In this document: positions 45,655-54,820 of the stretch, piece after piece | Layout: each line of letters begins with the position of its first letter | Position numbering within the stretch: the first letter of the stretch is position 1 | Assembly (NCBI RefSeq): GCF_002797855.1 | Contig: NZ_PGFB01000003.1 | Location: forward strand, 661,455 to 725,454 | Source: Compostimonas suwonensis | Lineage (GTDB): Bacteria; Actinomycetota; Actinomycetes; Actinomycetales; Microbacteriaceae | Reading direction: 5' to 3' | Length of the DNA stretch: 64,000 bases | The notes under the pieces: model-generated | Databases searched by the model: none | The model's input: the letters and a program-made list of their open reading frames with translations, nothing else | Told to the model about the DNA's origin: nothing | Translations under genes and position numbers: made by a program

Positions 45655-47397
45655 GTGATCGGACGGATGGTGATCGGCCGCGTACGGCAATCAGCCCGGG
45701 ATCGCGATTCCGGAGCCGAGGTCGTGGAAGCTGCACTGCAACGAGCGGAGGCAGCCCAGGATGTCGCTCTTCGCGCCGAGTTCACGACCCGGGCGGTTCG
45801 GATCGCCTACCGAGCACGGCAGCTGCATCGACTGATCGGTCATGAGGCCCTCCTGCTGGAGCTCAAGGGACCGGTTCTCGATCTGGTCGACGTCTCCCGA
45901 GCCGTGGTCGCCGGCGACATCGGCGGTGCGATAACCGTGCTGCGACTCGCGGCCACGCACACCGACAACTCCGTGTGGGTGGCGGCCGTTGCCGGCGACG
46001 TGCTCATCGCCGCCATTACGCTCGGGCTGTGGCGGGACGCCGCCGAGGTGCTCGGACTCATCCGCGCGCTTGTGTCTCAGGCGGGAAGCGACGCGGCGTC
46101 AGACCCGGAGCTGGCAGAGATCGTCCGCCGGGTCGAATTCGACGCTCTCGGTGCTGCTGCTCTGATCGAGCACCACACGGCTCCCACCTCGCCGACGGCA
46201 CCGGCCGCGCTCGAGGCATTGGCCAGAGCCTTGGAACGCCCACGGATCCGCCACCTCCTCAGCCACGAGCACGGTTTTGCGCTTCTGGCCTTCGGCAGTG
46301 TCCTGAACGGGCGCCGGGATCTCGGAGGCTCCGCGGTCGCGTTGGCTCGCGCGGCGCGACTGATCGACGCAGACCGCGAGATGCTGCTGCAGTGGGCGCG
46401 CGCGGAACTCGCCTTGGTCAGGGTTCGGCAAGCCCGCTGGGAGGACGCCCGCCGTCTGGCCGACGAACTCGACCATGACGCCGGAACGGAAGAGTCCCCA
46501 GCTGCACGGCGATCCGTGGCTGCTGCGGTTCGGGCCGTTCTCGCCGCACTCGACGGGCGCTTCGCCCACGCCGAGAGATTCTCCATCCGAGCGCTCGACG
46601 GCACGGGGGACCGCGGTGCCGTGATCACCTCGGTGCTGCTGACCCACGCGCGGATCGCCTCGGCGATCGGCCGTAACGACTGGGCCGCCCTCCTCTACGC
46701 GCTCGATGACCTCGAGCAGCAGAACCACCGCCACATCTTCGACCAGCACGAGTGGCACGCCCTCCGCGCCATGGCTCTCTGGCACCTCGACCGACTCACC
46801 GAATACCGCGCTCTCTACGCCTCCTGGAACACCATCCCCGGCGCAGACGGACACGCCTATCGGTGGGCGCATGCCGCGATCATCGCCCGCATCGACGGCG
46901 ACACCGTCACCGCGCTGGACTGCACCCGAGAAGCCGTCGATGCGCTGACGGACGACTACGATCCTCTGGGCCGCACCTGGGTGCGCATTCTCGCCGGCAC
47001 CCACGTCTCCCTCCTCGGCGACCCGGTCCGCGGACTGAGCCACTACGAGGACGCCCGCACCGAGCTCATCGCCCTCGGCGCGAACGGATTCGCGGCCCTC
47101 TGCACGAACATCATCCGGACCACCAGCAACGAACTCGCCCGTCGCCGGCAGGACGACCCGCTCGCCGCGCTCACCACCCAGCAACGTGACATCGCCGGCC
47201 TCGTCGCCGCCGGCTACACCAGCACCGAGATCGGCGAACTCCTCCACCTCTCGCGCAAGACCATCGACTTCCACGTCGCCAACATCCTCGTGCGCCTCGG
47301 CATCCGTACCCGCCGTGAGATCAGCCGCGTCATCAAACCCGCAGCCCCGACGGGGCCGGAAGGGAGTCTCGTCTCGAACGGGCCCAACTCGTCGTGA
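45655..47397 (+). CDS. LuxR-type regulator with long helical N-terminal domain
   Basis: A 580-residue protein. The first 510 residues are rich in Ala, Leu, Arg and helix-forming repeats reminiscent of TPR/MalT-like sensor domains, with no P-loop. A LuxR-type HTH lies at the C-terminus (LTTQQRDIAGLVAAGYTSTE, then LHLSRKTIDFHVANILVRLG, near 520-575). GTG 45655 and ATG 45667 are both possible starts. It is convergent, 6 bp apart, with the giant FG-GAP secreted-protein gene, and I infer no target from sequence beyond that neighbourhood. It is not a standard LAL protein because the ATPase is lacking. Confidence 0.85.
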   Translation: MIGRMVIGRVRQSARDRDSGAEVVEAALQRAEAAQDVALRAEFTTRAVRIAYRARQLHRLIGHEALLLELKGPVLDLVDVSRAVVAGDIGGAITVLRLAATHTDNSVWVAAVAGDVLIAAITLGLWRDAAEVLGLIRALVSQAGSDAASDPELAEIVRRVEFDALGAAALIEHHTAPTSPTAPAALEALARALERPRIRHLLSHEHGFALLAFGSVLNGRRDLGGSAVALARAARLIDADREMLLQWARAELALVRVRQARWEDARRLADELDHDAGTEESPAARRSVAAAVRAVLAALDGRFAHAERFSIRALDGTGDRGAVITSVLLTHARIASAIGRNDWAALLYALDDLEQQNHRHIFDQHEWHALRAMALWHLDRLTEYRALYASWNTIPGADGHAYRWAHAAIIARIDGDTVTALDCTREAVDALTDDYDPLGRTWVRILAGTHVSLLGDPVRGLSHYEDARTELIALGANGFAALCTNIIRTTSNELARRRQDDPLAALTTQQRDIAGLVAAGYTSTEIGELLHLSRKTIDFHVANILVRLGIRTRREISRVIKPAAPTGPEGSLVSNGPNSS

Positions 47398-47403
47398 CCC
47401 CGC

Positions 47404-50400
47404 TCATCCGACGCGGCGCCGGCGGCGGAGCACCGCGATGCCGCCCAGCCCCATCGCGGCGAGCGCGATGGCCACCAGGATCACCGCGTCGAACCCGGTG
47501 GAGGCGAGTCGCCCTCCGTTCGATCCGGACGCGTCAGACGAGGGCTGCGGCGACGACCCGGGATCGGTCGGCGGGGTGGGGTCGCCACCGCCATCCGCCG
47601 GATCGACGACGTTGACACGCACGATCTGCTCGTCTTTGTCGCCCGCTGCTGCGGTTCCCAGCACCACCTGATGCAGCTCGTGGACGCCGGGCGTCGTCGG
47701 CGTCCAGGTGTAGGTCGCGTGGCCTCCCGACGCGGCGGAGACTCCGCGGAGATAGGTCGCCGCGATGACGTTGCCCTCCGAGGGGTCGCCGTCGTATACG
47801 AGCACCAGCTGCTGGTCGCGGGAGTCGGAGTCCGCAGTCGCGTGCACCAGCCCCGTCACGCTTTCGCCCGCGATGACCGAGGGGATGTCGGATTCCACGC
47901 CAATCGTCAGGTCGTCCGGGTTCCCCGTCGTGAGGCCGGCGCCGGCGAGCTGCACGTTCGCGCGGTCTGCGGTCGAGACGGCGTCGGCCTGCACGTCGCC
48001 GCTCATCACCACGATCTCGCCGTAGCCCTGGTTGTTCTGCCCGCAGGCGAGCTGGTCGGCGGTCCCGGTCATCGGGTCGATGAGCTGGCTTCCGTCCTGC
48101 ACCGACGATGTGGGGCACGGGGCGTCGCCGGCATCGGTCGGCTTCCACTCGTGTACCTCGGGAATCGCCCCGGCGGCATCGAGAACCACGAAGATCCGCC
48201 AGTTCTGGCTTCCGGAGCCATTGCTCGGTCCCACGGCATCCCACTCCGGCGATGTCACCGTGACGTCGCTCTGCGCCGCGATCCCGCCGACGGTCTGCGT
48301 GCCGATCGGCTGTGCAGGTCCGGTCACGTTCAGGTTCTGGCCGTCAACCGGAACCGCGTAGAAGTCGACCGTGAACGGCGCGTCCAGGGAGTCGAGGCTG
48401 TAGTTGTGGACGTCGACGTTGAAGAAGACCGGGTCGCCCGCATTCGGCGCCGTCGCGTAGATCGCCCCCGATGTCGTCGGCGACGAGGGGTCGACGGGCC
48501 TGGTCGCCGTGAATCCGCGGATCAACTGCCGGCTCTGCTCGTCGTTCCACACGACCGTGCCGAGATAGTTGTGGGAATCGTAGGTGAGCAGAGAATTGTC
48601 AGGAAGGTTGAGGGCGAGATCGGATTTCTGCCCGTAGTTGTCCGTCCACCATTCCTGGGACTCCTTCACCGCGGTCACGTCGACCGCGTACGTCACCTTC
48701 GGATAGCCTCCCGTGCTGTAGTAGTACGCTGCCGCGACGTCGTAGCCCCGATCCTCGGCCACTTCCGGCATGTTCAGCTCGAACGTGCCCGAGTGCGTGT
48801 TCGTCGTCGACCCGGTCGTTGTGTTCGTCGACGCTTTGCTTGCATTGAAACCGCCCTCGAGCGACGCATCCACCTGCCCCTTGCCGAAGGGACCGAATCC
48901 TGCCTGCACACTCACACCCGCCGTCACGTCCACCCCGACGTCCCAGCTTTTGGTGCTGGTCTCCGAGGTCGAGGTCGAGGTCGAGGTGTCCACGTCGAGC
49001 TCCGCCATCGACTTCGTTCCGGCGAGTGTGTTGTTCTGGTTGAACAGCGTCGCCTGCTGGGTCGCGCCGCTCGAGTCGGTGTACGACCCGAGGTCGTCGA
49101 TCGGCACGGCGCCGTCCTGGATCGCCGGGTACGACAACGCGTTCCCGTTCTGCCACGGCGGCTGGAAGTAGGCCAGGGACCTGCCCGACGATCTGATCGG
49201 ATGCACGTCGCCCGAAGCGCTCGGGATGACGACGTCCCAGTAGCCGTAGCAGCCGGTGCCGCAATCCGCTCCGGCCTCGGGATTGTCATAGGACGAAGTC
49301 GAGAGCACGGGGTAGCGCAGGATCCGGAAATCCTGCACCTCGGCGTTCACGATGTCATCGTCGACGGCGGTCTGCGTGACGGTCTGCGTGGTTGAGCTCG
49401 AGTTCGAGCTCAGGCTGGTGCTCACGGTATTCCAGGTGTAGTCGAACGACTGCTTGACCTCCAGGCTCGCCTCGCCCTCCTCGATCCCGGGGATTCCTTC
49501 GCTGGCGGTCGCCTTCACATCCGCGTTCTCGGTGATCTGGTATGTGCTGTTCGACTCGTGCGACGACGAGTTTTCGTAGGTGTCAGTCGAGGACGAGCCG
49601 AGCTGGAGTGAGAAGTCCTCGTTGCGGGAGATGTTGACGAATTCGCCGTTGAGCCAGTCGGCGTGCGCCGGCGGTTGGCCTCCGACCAATTGCAGGTCGA
49701 CGAGGTTCTGAACGGTGAGCACGAGGGGCGGCCCGACGACCATCGAGTCTCCGGCGCGGTCGTATGCCGTGAGGCTGGGCGTGGGGAGGTACGGTCCTCG
49801 GTTGTCGTTCTGCTGCACGATTCCCGTCGACGGCGTGATCACGGTGAACAGGCCCTGCGTGCTGGCCGCCGCGACGCTCCAGGCGGTTCCCGGAGCCGGC
49901 GCGCCGAAGGCTCCAGCGGTCAGGGCGAATCCGTCTTCGGGGGTGACATCCCAGTACGGCCACTCCGGCACGTCCGGCATCTCGAGCTCCCATGAGGGGA
50001 TGAGTGAGACCGGGCTGTCACCGGGCGTCATATCGGAGGCGACGATACCGGTGCCGATCGCCGTCGCAGGGTCCGAGATCACGGCTACCAGAGGGGTGAA
50101 GATCAAACCGCGCTCACCCGGCAGACCGGTCTGAATCCCTGTCCACCAGCCCGCCGCGAGCTGGCGGTGGCCCAGGGGGTCGTCCGCGGCGGTCTGGAAC
50201 GCGCCGGTGGCCAGATGCATCCGTCCGCGGCCGGAACTCCACTCGTCGAGGTAGCCTGCGGCGGCTCCCGTGATGGACAGGGTGGAATCGAACGTCACCC
50301 GGGCGAGGGAGGCAGACGACGATCCCACGAAGCCCAGCACGAACTCGGCGATGCCATCGCCGTCGAAGTCCCAGGCGGTGGAATCGCTGTATCCGTTCAA

Positions 50401-51870
50401 CGGTCCGCTGCCGGCGCCGTTCGGCACAGCGGTGTCGGCGGCGAGCACGGTCAGCGTACGAGCGCCGGTGTCAGGATCGGCGGCGTACTCGAGCAGCGCG
50501 AGGTGCAGCGCACCGCTGCCGTCCTGGAAGCTGACCACCAGCTCGTTGCCTCCATCGCCGTCGAGGTCGGCGGAATCGATCGTCAGGGAGCCCCGTTTGC
50601 CGGAGGAGCCCGCCCCGATGACGCCCAGCGCGGCCGAGGTCACGAGCAGGTGATCATCGTTCGCGTTGTAGTCGATCACGTCGATCTGCGCGGAGCCATC
50701 GGCGCCGACATAGGCGACCGCCGCCTCGTCGTGGAAATTGCCGGACGCATCGACCGCCGAGTCCAGGTCGCCGGTCGCGAGATCGAACGGGGCGGTCGAC
50801 TCGCCGGTCGGATTGAGCGCGGACCACGATGGGGCGATGGAACCGGGCTCGACGACCTGGGAGATGCCCACCGGCATCGAGATGCCGGGTCCGACGATGA
50901 GCGGAGCCGTTGTGCCCGGCTCCCAGCCCGGGATGTCATCGGAGACGGCGATTCCGGTTGTGATCTGCTCGTTGATCAAGAGCTTGACATTGCCGCCCGG
51001 GCCGTACGCGTAGTCCCATTTCTGACCCAACCCGTTGTCGCATACCGCTGTCACGACCGCTGCGCTTCCGTCGGACTGGTCCCCGACGTCGAGGCACAGA
51101 CCGTCGGCGCGGTTGACGAGCGAAAAGCCGACCAAGCCGAGCTCGTTGGCGCTGCCGCCGAGGATCGTCCATTGCCCGGCGAAGCCCGGGGTGCCGGATA
51201 TCCCGGCCTGCGCCACGACCTGCGTACCGAGGTCTGCCGAGTCGCCGATGGCGGCATTGACGACGGGAAGGCCGGGGTCTCCTGTGGCCGCATCGATTCC
51301 CGCGTTCAGCACGACCGTCATGCCGTTGGCGGGGACCCCGATCGGTGTGAGCTGGTTCCAGCCGGCGCTCGCGGTCTCGGCCATCGCGTTGCTTGACACG
51401 AGCTGCAGAAGCGACTGGGGCCCGGCCTGGGTCAGCTGGAACGCGAGGACCGAATCGTGGAGGACGTCGAGGAAGCGACCGGCCGAGGTCGGGTACTCGG
51501 GCCTCTCGAGTGCGCGGGTCTGCTCCTGGGTGGCTGAGCCCGTGGCACTGAGGTCGGCCGTTGTGCCCGTCAGTACCGTCGATGCCGCTGACGATCCGTC
51601 GTCCTGGCTGAACAGGAGCTGATGCGCAGGAGCGAGATTGCGGTTGACCGGAGCTCCGACCACGTCGGTGGGAAGATCGCCATCTGTCGTCGCCGGCACG
51701 TCTTCGACAGCGGCGAGCGGTTCGGCGGCACTCACCGGAGCCACCGCGCTTACCCCGAGGGCCGCCAGTGTGCCGACCGAGAGTATAAGCGCCACTGCGC
51801 TCTGCACTCGGACCACTGCCGGAATCCTCAGCTCGATTCCCCTGTGCTCACGTCGTCGTTCCCCAGCCAT
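47404..51870 (-). CDS. Giant secreted FG-GAP/lectin-like protein with LASTG wall-sorting tail
   Basis: A 1488-residue secreted protein. ATG 51870 was taken because AAAGGTGGGG precedes it and a signal peptide follows (residues 1-48, APVSA). A ricin-B-like lectin stretch (GLCLDVGDQSDGS) lies near 245-290. FG-GAP-like calcium repeats lie near 425-520 (ADLDGDGGNELVVSFQDGSG and DFDGDGIAEFVLGF). Two Ser/Thr-rich alternating stretches (about 767-837 and 950-1033) resemble membrane-inserting beta-hairpin regions. A CARDB-like domain lies near 1145-1240. A variant sortase signal LASTG (1455-1459), a helix and RRRRR end the chain. I do not recognise an overall family; the alternating blocks invite comparison with aerolysin-like proteins. 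Confidence 0.8.
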   Translation of the reverse strand: MAGERRREHRGIELRIPAVVRVQSAVALILSVGTLAALGVSAVAPVSAAEPLAAVEDVPATTDGDLPTDVVGAPVNRNLAPAHQLLFSQDDGSSAASTVLTGTTADLSATGSATQEQTRALERPEYPTSAGRFLDVLHDSVLAFQLTQAGPQSLLQLVSSNAMAETASAGWNQLTPIGVPANGMTVVLNAGIDAATGDPGLPVVNAAIGDSADLGTQVVAQAGISGTPGFAGQWTILGGSANELGLVGFSLVNRADGLCLDVGDQSDGSAAVVTAVCDNGLGQKWDYAYGPGGNVKLLINEQITTGIAVSDDIPGWEPGTTAPLIVGPGISMPVGISQVVEPGSIAPSWSALNPTGESTAPFDLATGDLDSAVDASGNFHDEAAVAYVGADGSAQIDVIDYNANDDHLLVTSAALGVIGAGSSGKRGSLTIDSADLDGDGGNELVVSFQDGSGALHLALLEYAADPDTGARTLTVLAADTAVPNGAGSGPLNGYSDSTAWDFDGDGIAEFVLGFVGSSSASLARVTFDSTLSITGAAAGYLDEWSSGRGRMHLATGAFQTAADDPLGHRQLAAGWWTGIQTGLPGERGLIFTPLVAVISDPATAIGTGIVASDMTPGDSPVSLIPSWELEMPDVPEWPYWDVTPEDGFALTAGAFGAPAPGTAWSVAAASTQGLFTVITPSTGIVQQNDNRGPYLPTPSLTAYDRAGDSMVVGPPLVLTVQNLVDLQLVGGQPPAHADWLNGEFVNISRNEDFSLQLGSSSTDTYENSSSHESNSTYQITENADVKATASEGIPGIEEGEASLEVKQSFDYTWNTVSTSLSSNSSSTTQTVTQTAVDDDIVNAEVQDFRILRYPVLSTSSYDNPEAGADCGTGCYGYWDVVIPSASGDVHPIRSSGRSLAYFQPPWQNGNALSYPAIQDGAVPIDDLGSYTDSSGATQQATLFNQNNTLAGTKSMAELDVDTSTSTSTSETSTKSWDVGVDVTAGVSVQAGFGPFGKGQVDASLEGGFNASKASTNTTTGSTTNTHSGTFELNMPEVAEDRGYDVAAAYYYSTGGYPKVTYAVDVTAVKESQEWWTDNYGQKSDLALNLPDNSLLTYDSHNYLGTVVWNDEQSRQLIRGFTATRPVDPSSPTTSGAIYATAPNAGDPVFFNVDVHNYSLDSLDAPFTVDFYAVPVDGQNLNVTGPAQPIGTQTVGGIAAQSDVTVTSPEWDAVGPSNGSGSQNWRIFVVLDAAGAIPEVHEWKPTDAGDAPCPTSSVQDGSQLIDPMTGTADQLACGQNNQGYGEIVVMSGDVQADAVSTADRANVQLAGAGLTTGNPDDLTIGVESDIPSVIAGESVTGLVHATADSDSRDQQLVLVYDGDPSEGNVIAATYLRGVSAASGGHATYTWTPTTPGVHELHQVVLGTAAAGDKDEQIVRVNVVDPADGGGDPTPPTDPGSSPQPSSDASGSNGGRLASTGFDAVILVAIALAAMGLGGIAVLRRRRRVG

Positions 51871-52160
51871 CAGACCCCACCTTTCGCACCTGGCGTCCGC
51901 GCCCAGGTTGCAATCGAGATCCTTCCACGCTGCGTCGCACCAGCGCACTGGGAGTCGATCCCAGTCATTGGGGAAGCGCCTGCGCTCCTCTCGCGCGACG
52001 GCCAGGGGGTTTCGTGCGACTACGCGCGCCGCCAGCTCTCTCAAGCACAGCTCACCGCCGACTGCGCAACCGAGCGCTGCCGTCCGGGCTCTTCTACGGC
52101 TACGACCACCGACGGGCGAGGCCTCCGAGGCGATCATCGAGAACGGGTGGCGGACCTATT

Positions 52161-52949
52161 TCATCGAGGATCCGGCGAGGATTTCGGTGCCCGGATCTCC
52201 TGCATCGGCTGCGAACCCGAACGCTGGGCGCGGCGGGACGCCGTGCGAGGCGTGCGTGTCGTCACGCCGGCTGCGATGATCATCGCGAGACCGGCCGCGG
52301 CCGTGGATGCCGCGACGATCGTCTCGGTCCACGGGGTCGTGTCGTACGACTGATAGCCGGCGATCATGGGCGCGATCTCGAACGTGGCCACGAGGTAGCC
52401 CGGAAGGGTGGCGCCGAGCAGGAAGAGGCACGCGATGGAGGAGGCCGGCGACGTGCGAAGCCAGTACACGGCGAGGATGATGAGCCCGACGAACCCGATC
52501 AGGCTCAGGATCCCCTGCACCGGCAGCGACTGCGCAGGAGACGGAGCGCCGGTCAGCCCTGAGACGAGGGCGTGGGCGCCGGTGAGCCCGAACGAGGCGG
52601 CGACGGCGACGGCGAGCACGCGTTCGAGTATGCCGCCGCGGCGCGCGGCGCGGGCCATGGCCAGGATGCCGGGTGCCAGGAGCAGGACGCCCGCGCCGAA
52701 GAACTGAGCCGTCGTCGCCAGGTTCTCCCAGGGATCCGCGGGGTAGGAATAGTCGAAGAGATGGTCTTCGACCGAGATGTCGTCCCGTGTCCACGAGCCG
52801 CCGAGCACGACCCATCGCTCGAGCGAGGCCACGAGCTGCAGCGCCGCCGAGCCCAGCAGCAGTCCGGCCGCGGCGAGCGACCAGATGACGGAGGCCCGGG
52901 GAGAACGGACCATCCGCACCCGCGGATCGGCACTGTCGAGGGCGGCCAT
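52161..52949 (-). CDS. Integral membrane protein of unknown function
   Basis: A 262-residue protein with about six hydrophobic helices: near 25-45 (VIWSLAAAGLLLGSAALQL), 85-105, 115-140, 150-170, 175-195 and 210-230. A polar extracellular loop SWTRDDISVEDHLFDYSYP lies between helices 1 and 2. The C-terminus is basic and probably cytoplasmic. No family was recognised. It lies between the FG-GAP gene (same strand, 290 bp away) and an oppositely reading SDR gene. Confidence 0.75.
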   Translation of the reverse strand: MAALDSADPRVRMVRSPRASVIWSLAAAGLLLGSAALQLVASLERWVVLGGSWTRDDISVEDHLFDYSYPADPWENLATTAQFFGAGVLLLAPGILAMARAARRGGILERVLAVAVAASFGLTGAHALVSGLTGAPSPAQSLPVQGILSLIGFVGLIILAVYWLRTSPASSIACLFLLGATLPGYLVATFEIAPMIAGYQSYDTTPWTETIVAASTAAAGLAMIIAAGVTTRTPRTASRRAQRSGSQPMQEIRAPKSSPDPR

Positions 52950-53129
52950 GCGCCCAGGCTAACAATCCCAGGGCGTCTCCTGGGCGAACAGTGGACGAAT
53001 GCTCGGCGGAGTCCACAAGCGTGGCGACGCGGAGCATCGGAGCGTCGAGCTCGTCTGCTCCCGACGGCCGCGAAGGTGTTGACTGGTGCTGTGCCGGCAG
53101 CGGTTGCCGGTTCGGAAGGGAACACGATC

Positions 53130-53960
53130 ATGGCCACCTGGCTCATCACGGGATGCTCGACGGGACTCGGTCGTGCGCTCGCTGCGGCGGTGCTCGCGCG
53201 CGGTGACAACGCCGTCGTCACCGCACGCGACGTGGCGACGGTCGCCGATCTCGCGGACGCCCATCCGGGCACGGCTCTTCCGCTGACGCTCGACGTGACC
53301 GACGAGATCCAGATCGCGACCGCGGTCGCGAGTGCGACCGAGCGCTTCGGGGGTATCGACGTGCTGGTCAACAACGCCGGCTACGGATACCGCGCCGCCG
53401 TCGAGGAGGGCGACGAGTCCGACGTGCAGGAGCTTTTCGCCACGCACTTCTTCGGGCCCGTCGCGCTGATCAAGGCCGTGCTGCCCGCCATGCGCGCCCG
53501 CCGGTCGGGCACGATCGTCAACCTCTCGTCCATCGGCGCGCGACTGAGCCCGGCCGGCTCCGGCTACTACGCCGCCGTCAAGTCCGCCGTCGAGGGGATG
53601 ACCGCGTCGCTGCGCAAGGAGGTGGAGCCCCTCGGCATCACGGCGCTCGCGATCGAGCCGGGCGGCTTCCGCACCGATTTCGCCGGCCGATCCCTGGCCC
53701 AGTCGGCCGAGGCCATCCCGGACTACGCCGACACCGCGGGTCGGCGCCGCAAGGAGAACGACAGGGTCCACGGCACCCAGCCCGGCGATCCGGCGAAGGC
53801 GGCCCTCGCGATCATCGCCGTCGTCGACGCCCCGGATGCGCCCGAGCTTCTCGTTCTCGGCAGCGATGCGGTGGCCGCCTACCGCAGTGTGCTCGAAGGC
53901 CAGCTGGCGTCGCTCGACGCCTGGCGGCAGCTGAGCGAGAGCACCGACATCGACGTCTGA
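53130..53960 (+). CDS. Short-chain dehydrogenase/reductase
   Basis: A 276-residue classical SDR. ATG 53130 begins the family N-terminus ATWLITGCSTGLGRALA (TGxxxGxG), then NNAGYG near 85 and the catalytic YYAAVKSAVEG, with a serine in VNLSSIG. It is of the oxidoreductase type that includes many actinobacterial ketone reductases. GGAAGGG lies about 12 bp upstream. The gene stands next to a convergent tetR-type gene 31 bp downstream. The substrate is unknown. Confidence 0.9.
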   Translation: MATWLITGCSTGLGRALAAAVLARGDNAVVTARDVATVADLADAHPGTALPLTLDVTDEIQIATAVASATERFGGIDVLVNNAGYGYRAAVEEGDESDVQELFATHFFGPVALIKAVLPAMRARRSGTIVNLSSIGARLSPAGSGYYAAVKSAVEGMTASLRKEVEPLGITALAIEPGGFRTDFAGRSLAQSAEAIPDYADTAGRRRKENDRVHGTQPGDPAKAALAIIAVVDAPDAPELLVLGSDAVAAYRSVLEGQLASLDAWRQLSESTDIDV

Positions 53961-53991
53961 GCGCGTGGGGTGCGGTTCGCGTCCGGCGCCG

Positions 53992-54696
53992 TCAGGGGCG
54001 TTCCGACCTCGAGGGTGACAGCAGGGTCGAGAGCACGTCGCCGAAGGGGACGCGGAGCTCGTCCTCGGTCGCCGAGGTGAGCGGTTCCAGACCCGTCGAC
54101 GAGCGCAGGATCACGATCCCCAGCGTCGTGGCGAGGGCGATCTGGGCGCGCAGCAGAAAACGGTCGTCATCGGCGTCATCGGCGTCGTCGGGGTGAGAGT
54201 CGGATGCCTCGGCCATCCGCTCGGCGAAGGAGCGGAGTGTGTTGCGACGGATGCCGTCCGCCCTGTCGTCGCCCGACGATCGCAGCAGCAGGAGCAGCAT
54301 CAGGGACTGGTCGCCGTTCGACGACCCGGATGCCGGGCCGATCACCTTGTTCAGGATCTGGTCGACCGTGGAGCCCTGGGACACCGAACGGCCGAACTCT
54401 TCGGCGACCGTGCTCAGGCAGGCTTCGAAGAGCCCCTCTTTCGAGATGAAGTAGCGGTTGATGAGCGCGACGTTCACACCGGCATCCGCTGCGATGTCTC
54501 GAACGGTCGTCGTCGTGTAGCCGTCCCTGGCGAAACGGCGGCGTGCGGCCTGCAGCAGGAGCCGGCGGGTCTGGTCGGCGTCGCGGGACCGGAGGCCGGT
54601 GGATTCTCCGGACGGCTGCTCGGCCGGCGAGCGCTCGGCGGGCGACGGCGCGGCAGGCGCCTGCTCGGTGTCGGGGGTCGGCGGGTGAGGCGTCAT
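53992..54696 (-). CDS. TetR-family regulator of the adjacent MFS exporter
   Basis: A 234-residue regulator. The N-terminus is a Pro/Ala-rich tail, and then the HTH at about 38-85 reads RRLLLQAARRRFARDGYTTT and IAADAGVNVALINRYF. ATG 54696 was chosen since AAAGGGA lies 5-11 bp upstream. It is divergent from the MFS gene at 54821, with inverted half-sites CGATGTAAAC in the gap, which is the usual layout for a TetR repressor of an exporter. The inducer is unknown. Confidence 0.9.
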   Translation of the reverse strand: MTPHPPTPDTEQAPAAPSPAERSPAEQPSGESTGLRSRDADQTRRLLLQAARRRFARDGYTTTTVRDIAADAGVNVALINRYFISKEGLFEACLSTVAEEFGRSVSQGSTVDQILNKVIGPASGSSNGDQSLMLLLLLRSSGDDRADGIRRNTLRSFAERMAEASDSHPDDADDADDDRFLLRAQIALATTLGIVILRSSTGLEPLTSATEDELRVPFGDVLSTLLSPSRSERP

Positions 54697-54739
54697 TGCT
54701 TCCCTTTCGTTCCAGGAACACGGTACAGGGTGCGCGACG

Positions 54740-54808
54740 CGATGTAAACGCACATTGACTTGATAGCCTTCCCGACTAGACTTCGTAAGTCAGCGATTGT
54801 TTACATCG
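54740..54808. promoter_or_regulatory. Divergent tetR-MFS control region with inverted half-sites
   Basis: CGATGTAAAC (54740-54749) and GTTTACATCG (54799-54808) form an inverted pair 49 bp apart. Between them are TTGACT (54755-54760) and TAGACT (54777-54782), a -35/-10 pair with a 16-bp spacer pointing to the MFS gene. The palindrome GACTT-CGT-AAGTC (54779-54791) overlaps the -10. These sites fit a repressor. Confidence 0.5.
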
Positions 54809-54820
54809 ACCCGGAGAGTA

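Noticed and set aside
45402..45655. A small gene between tRNA-Lys and the LuxR gene
   Set aside because: Open frames are short and overlap the tRNA terminator; no coding signature or ribosome binding site.
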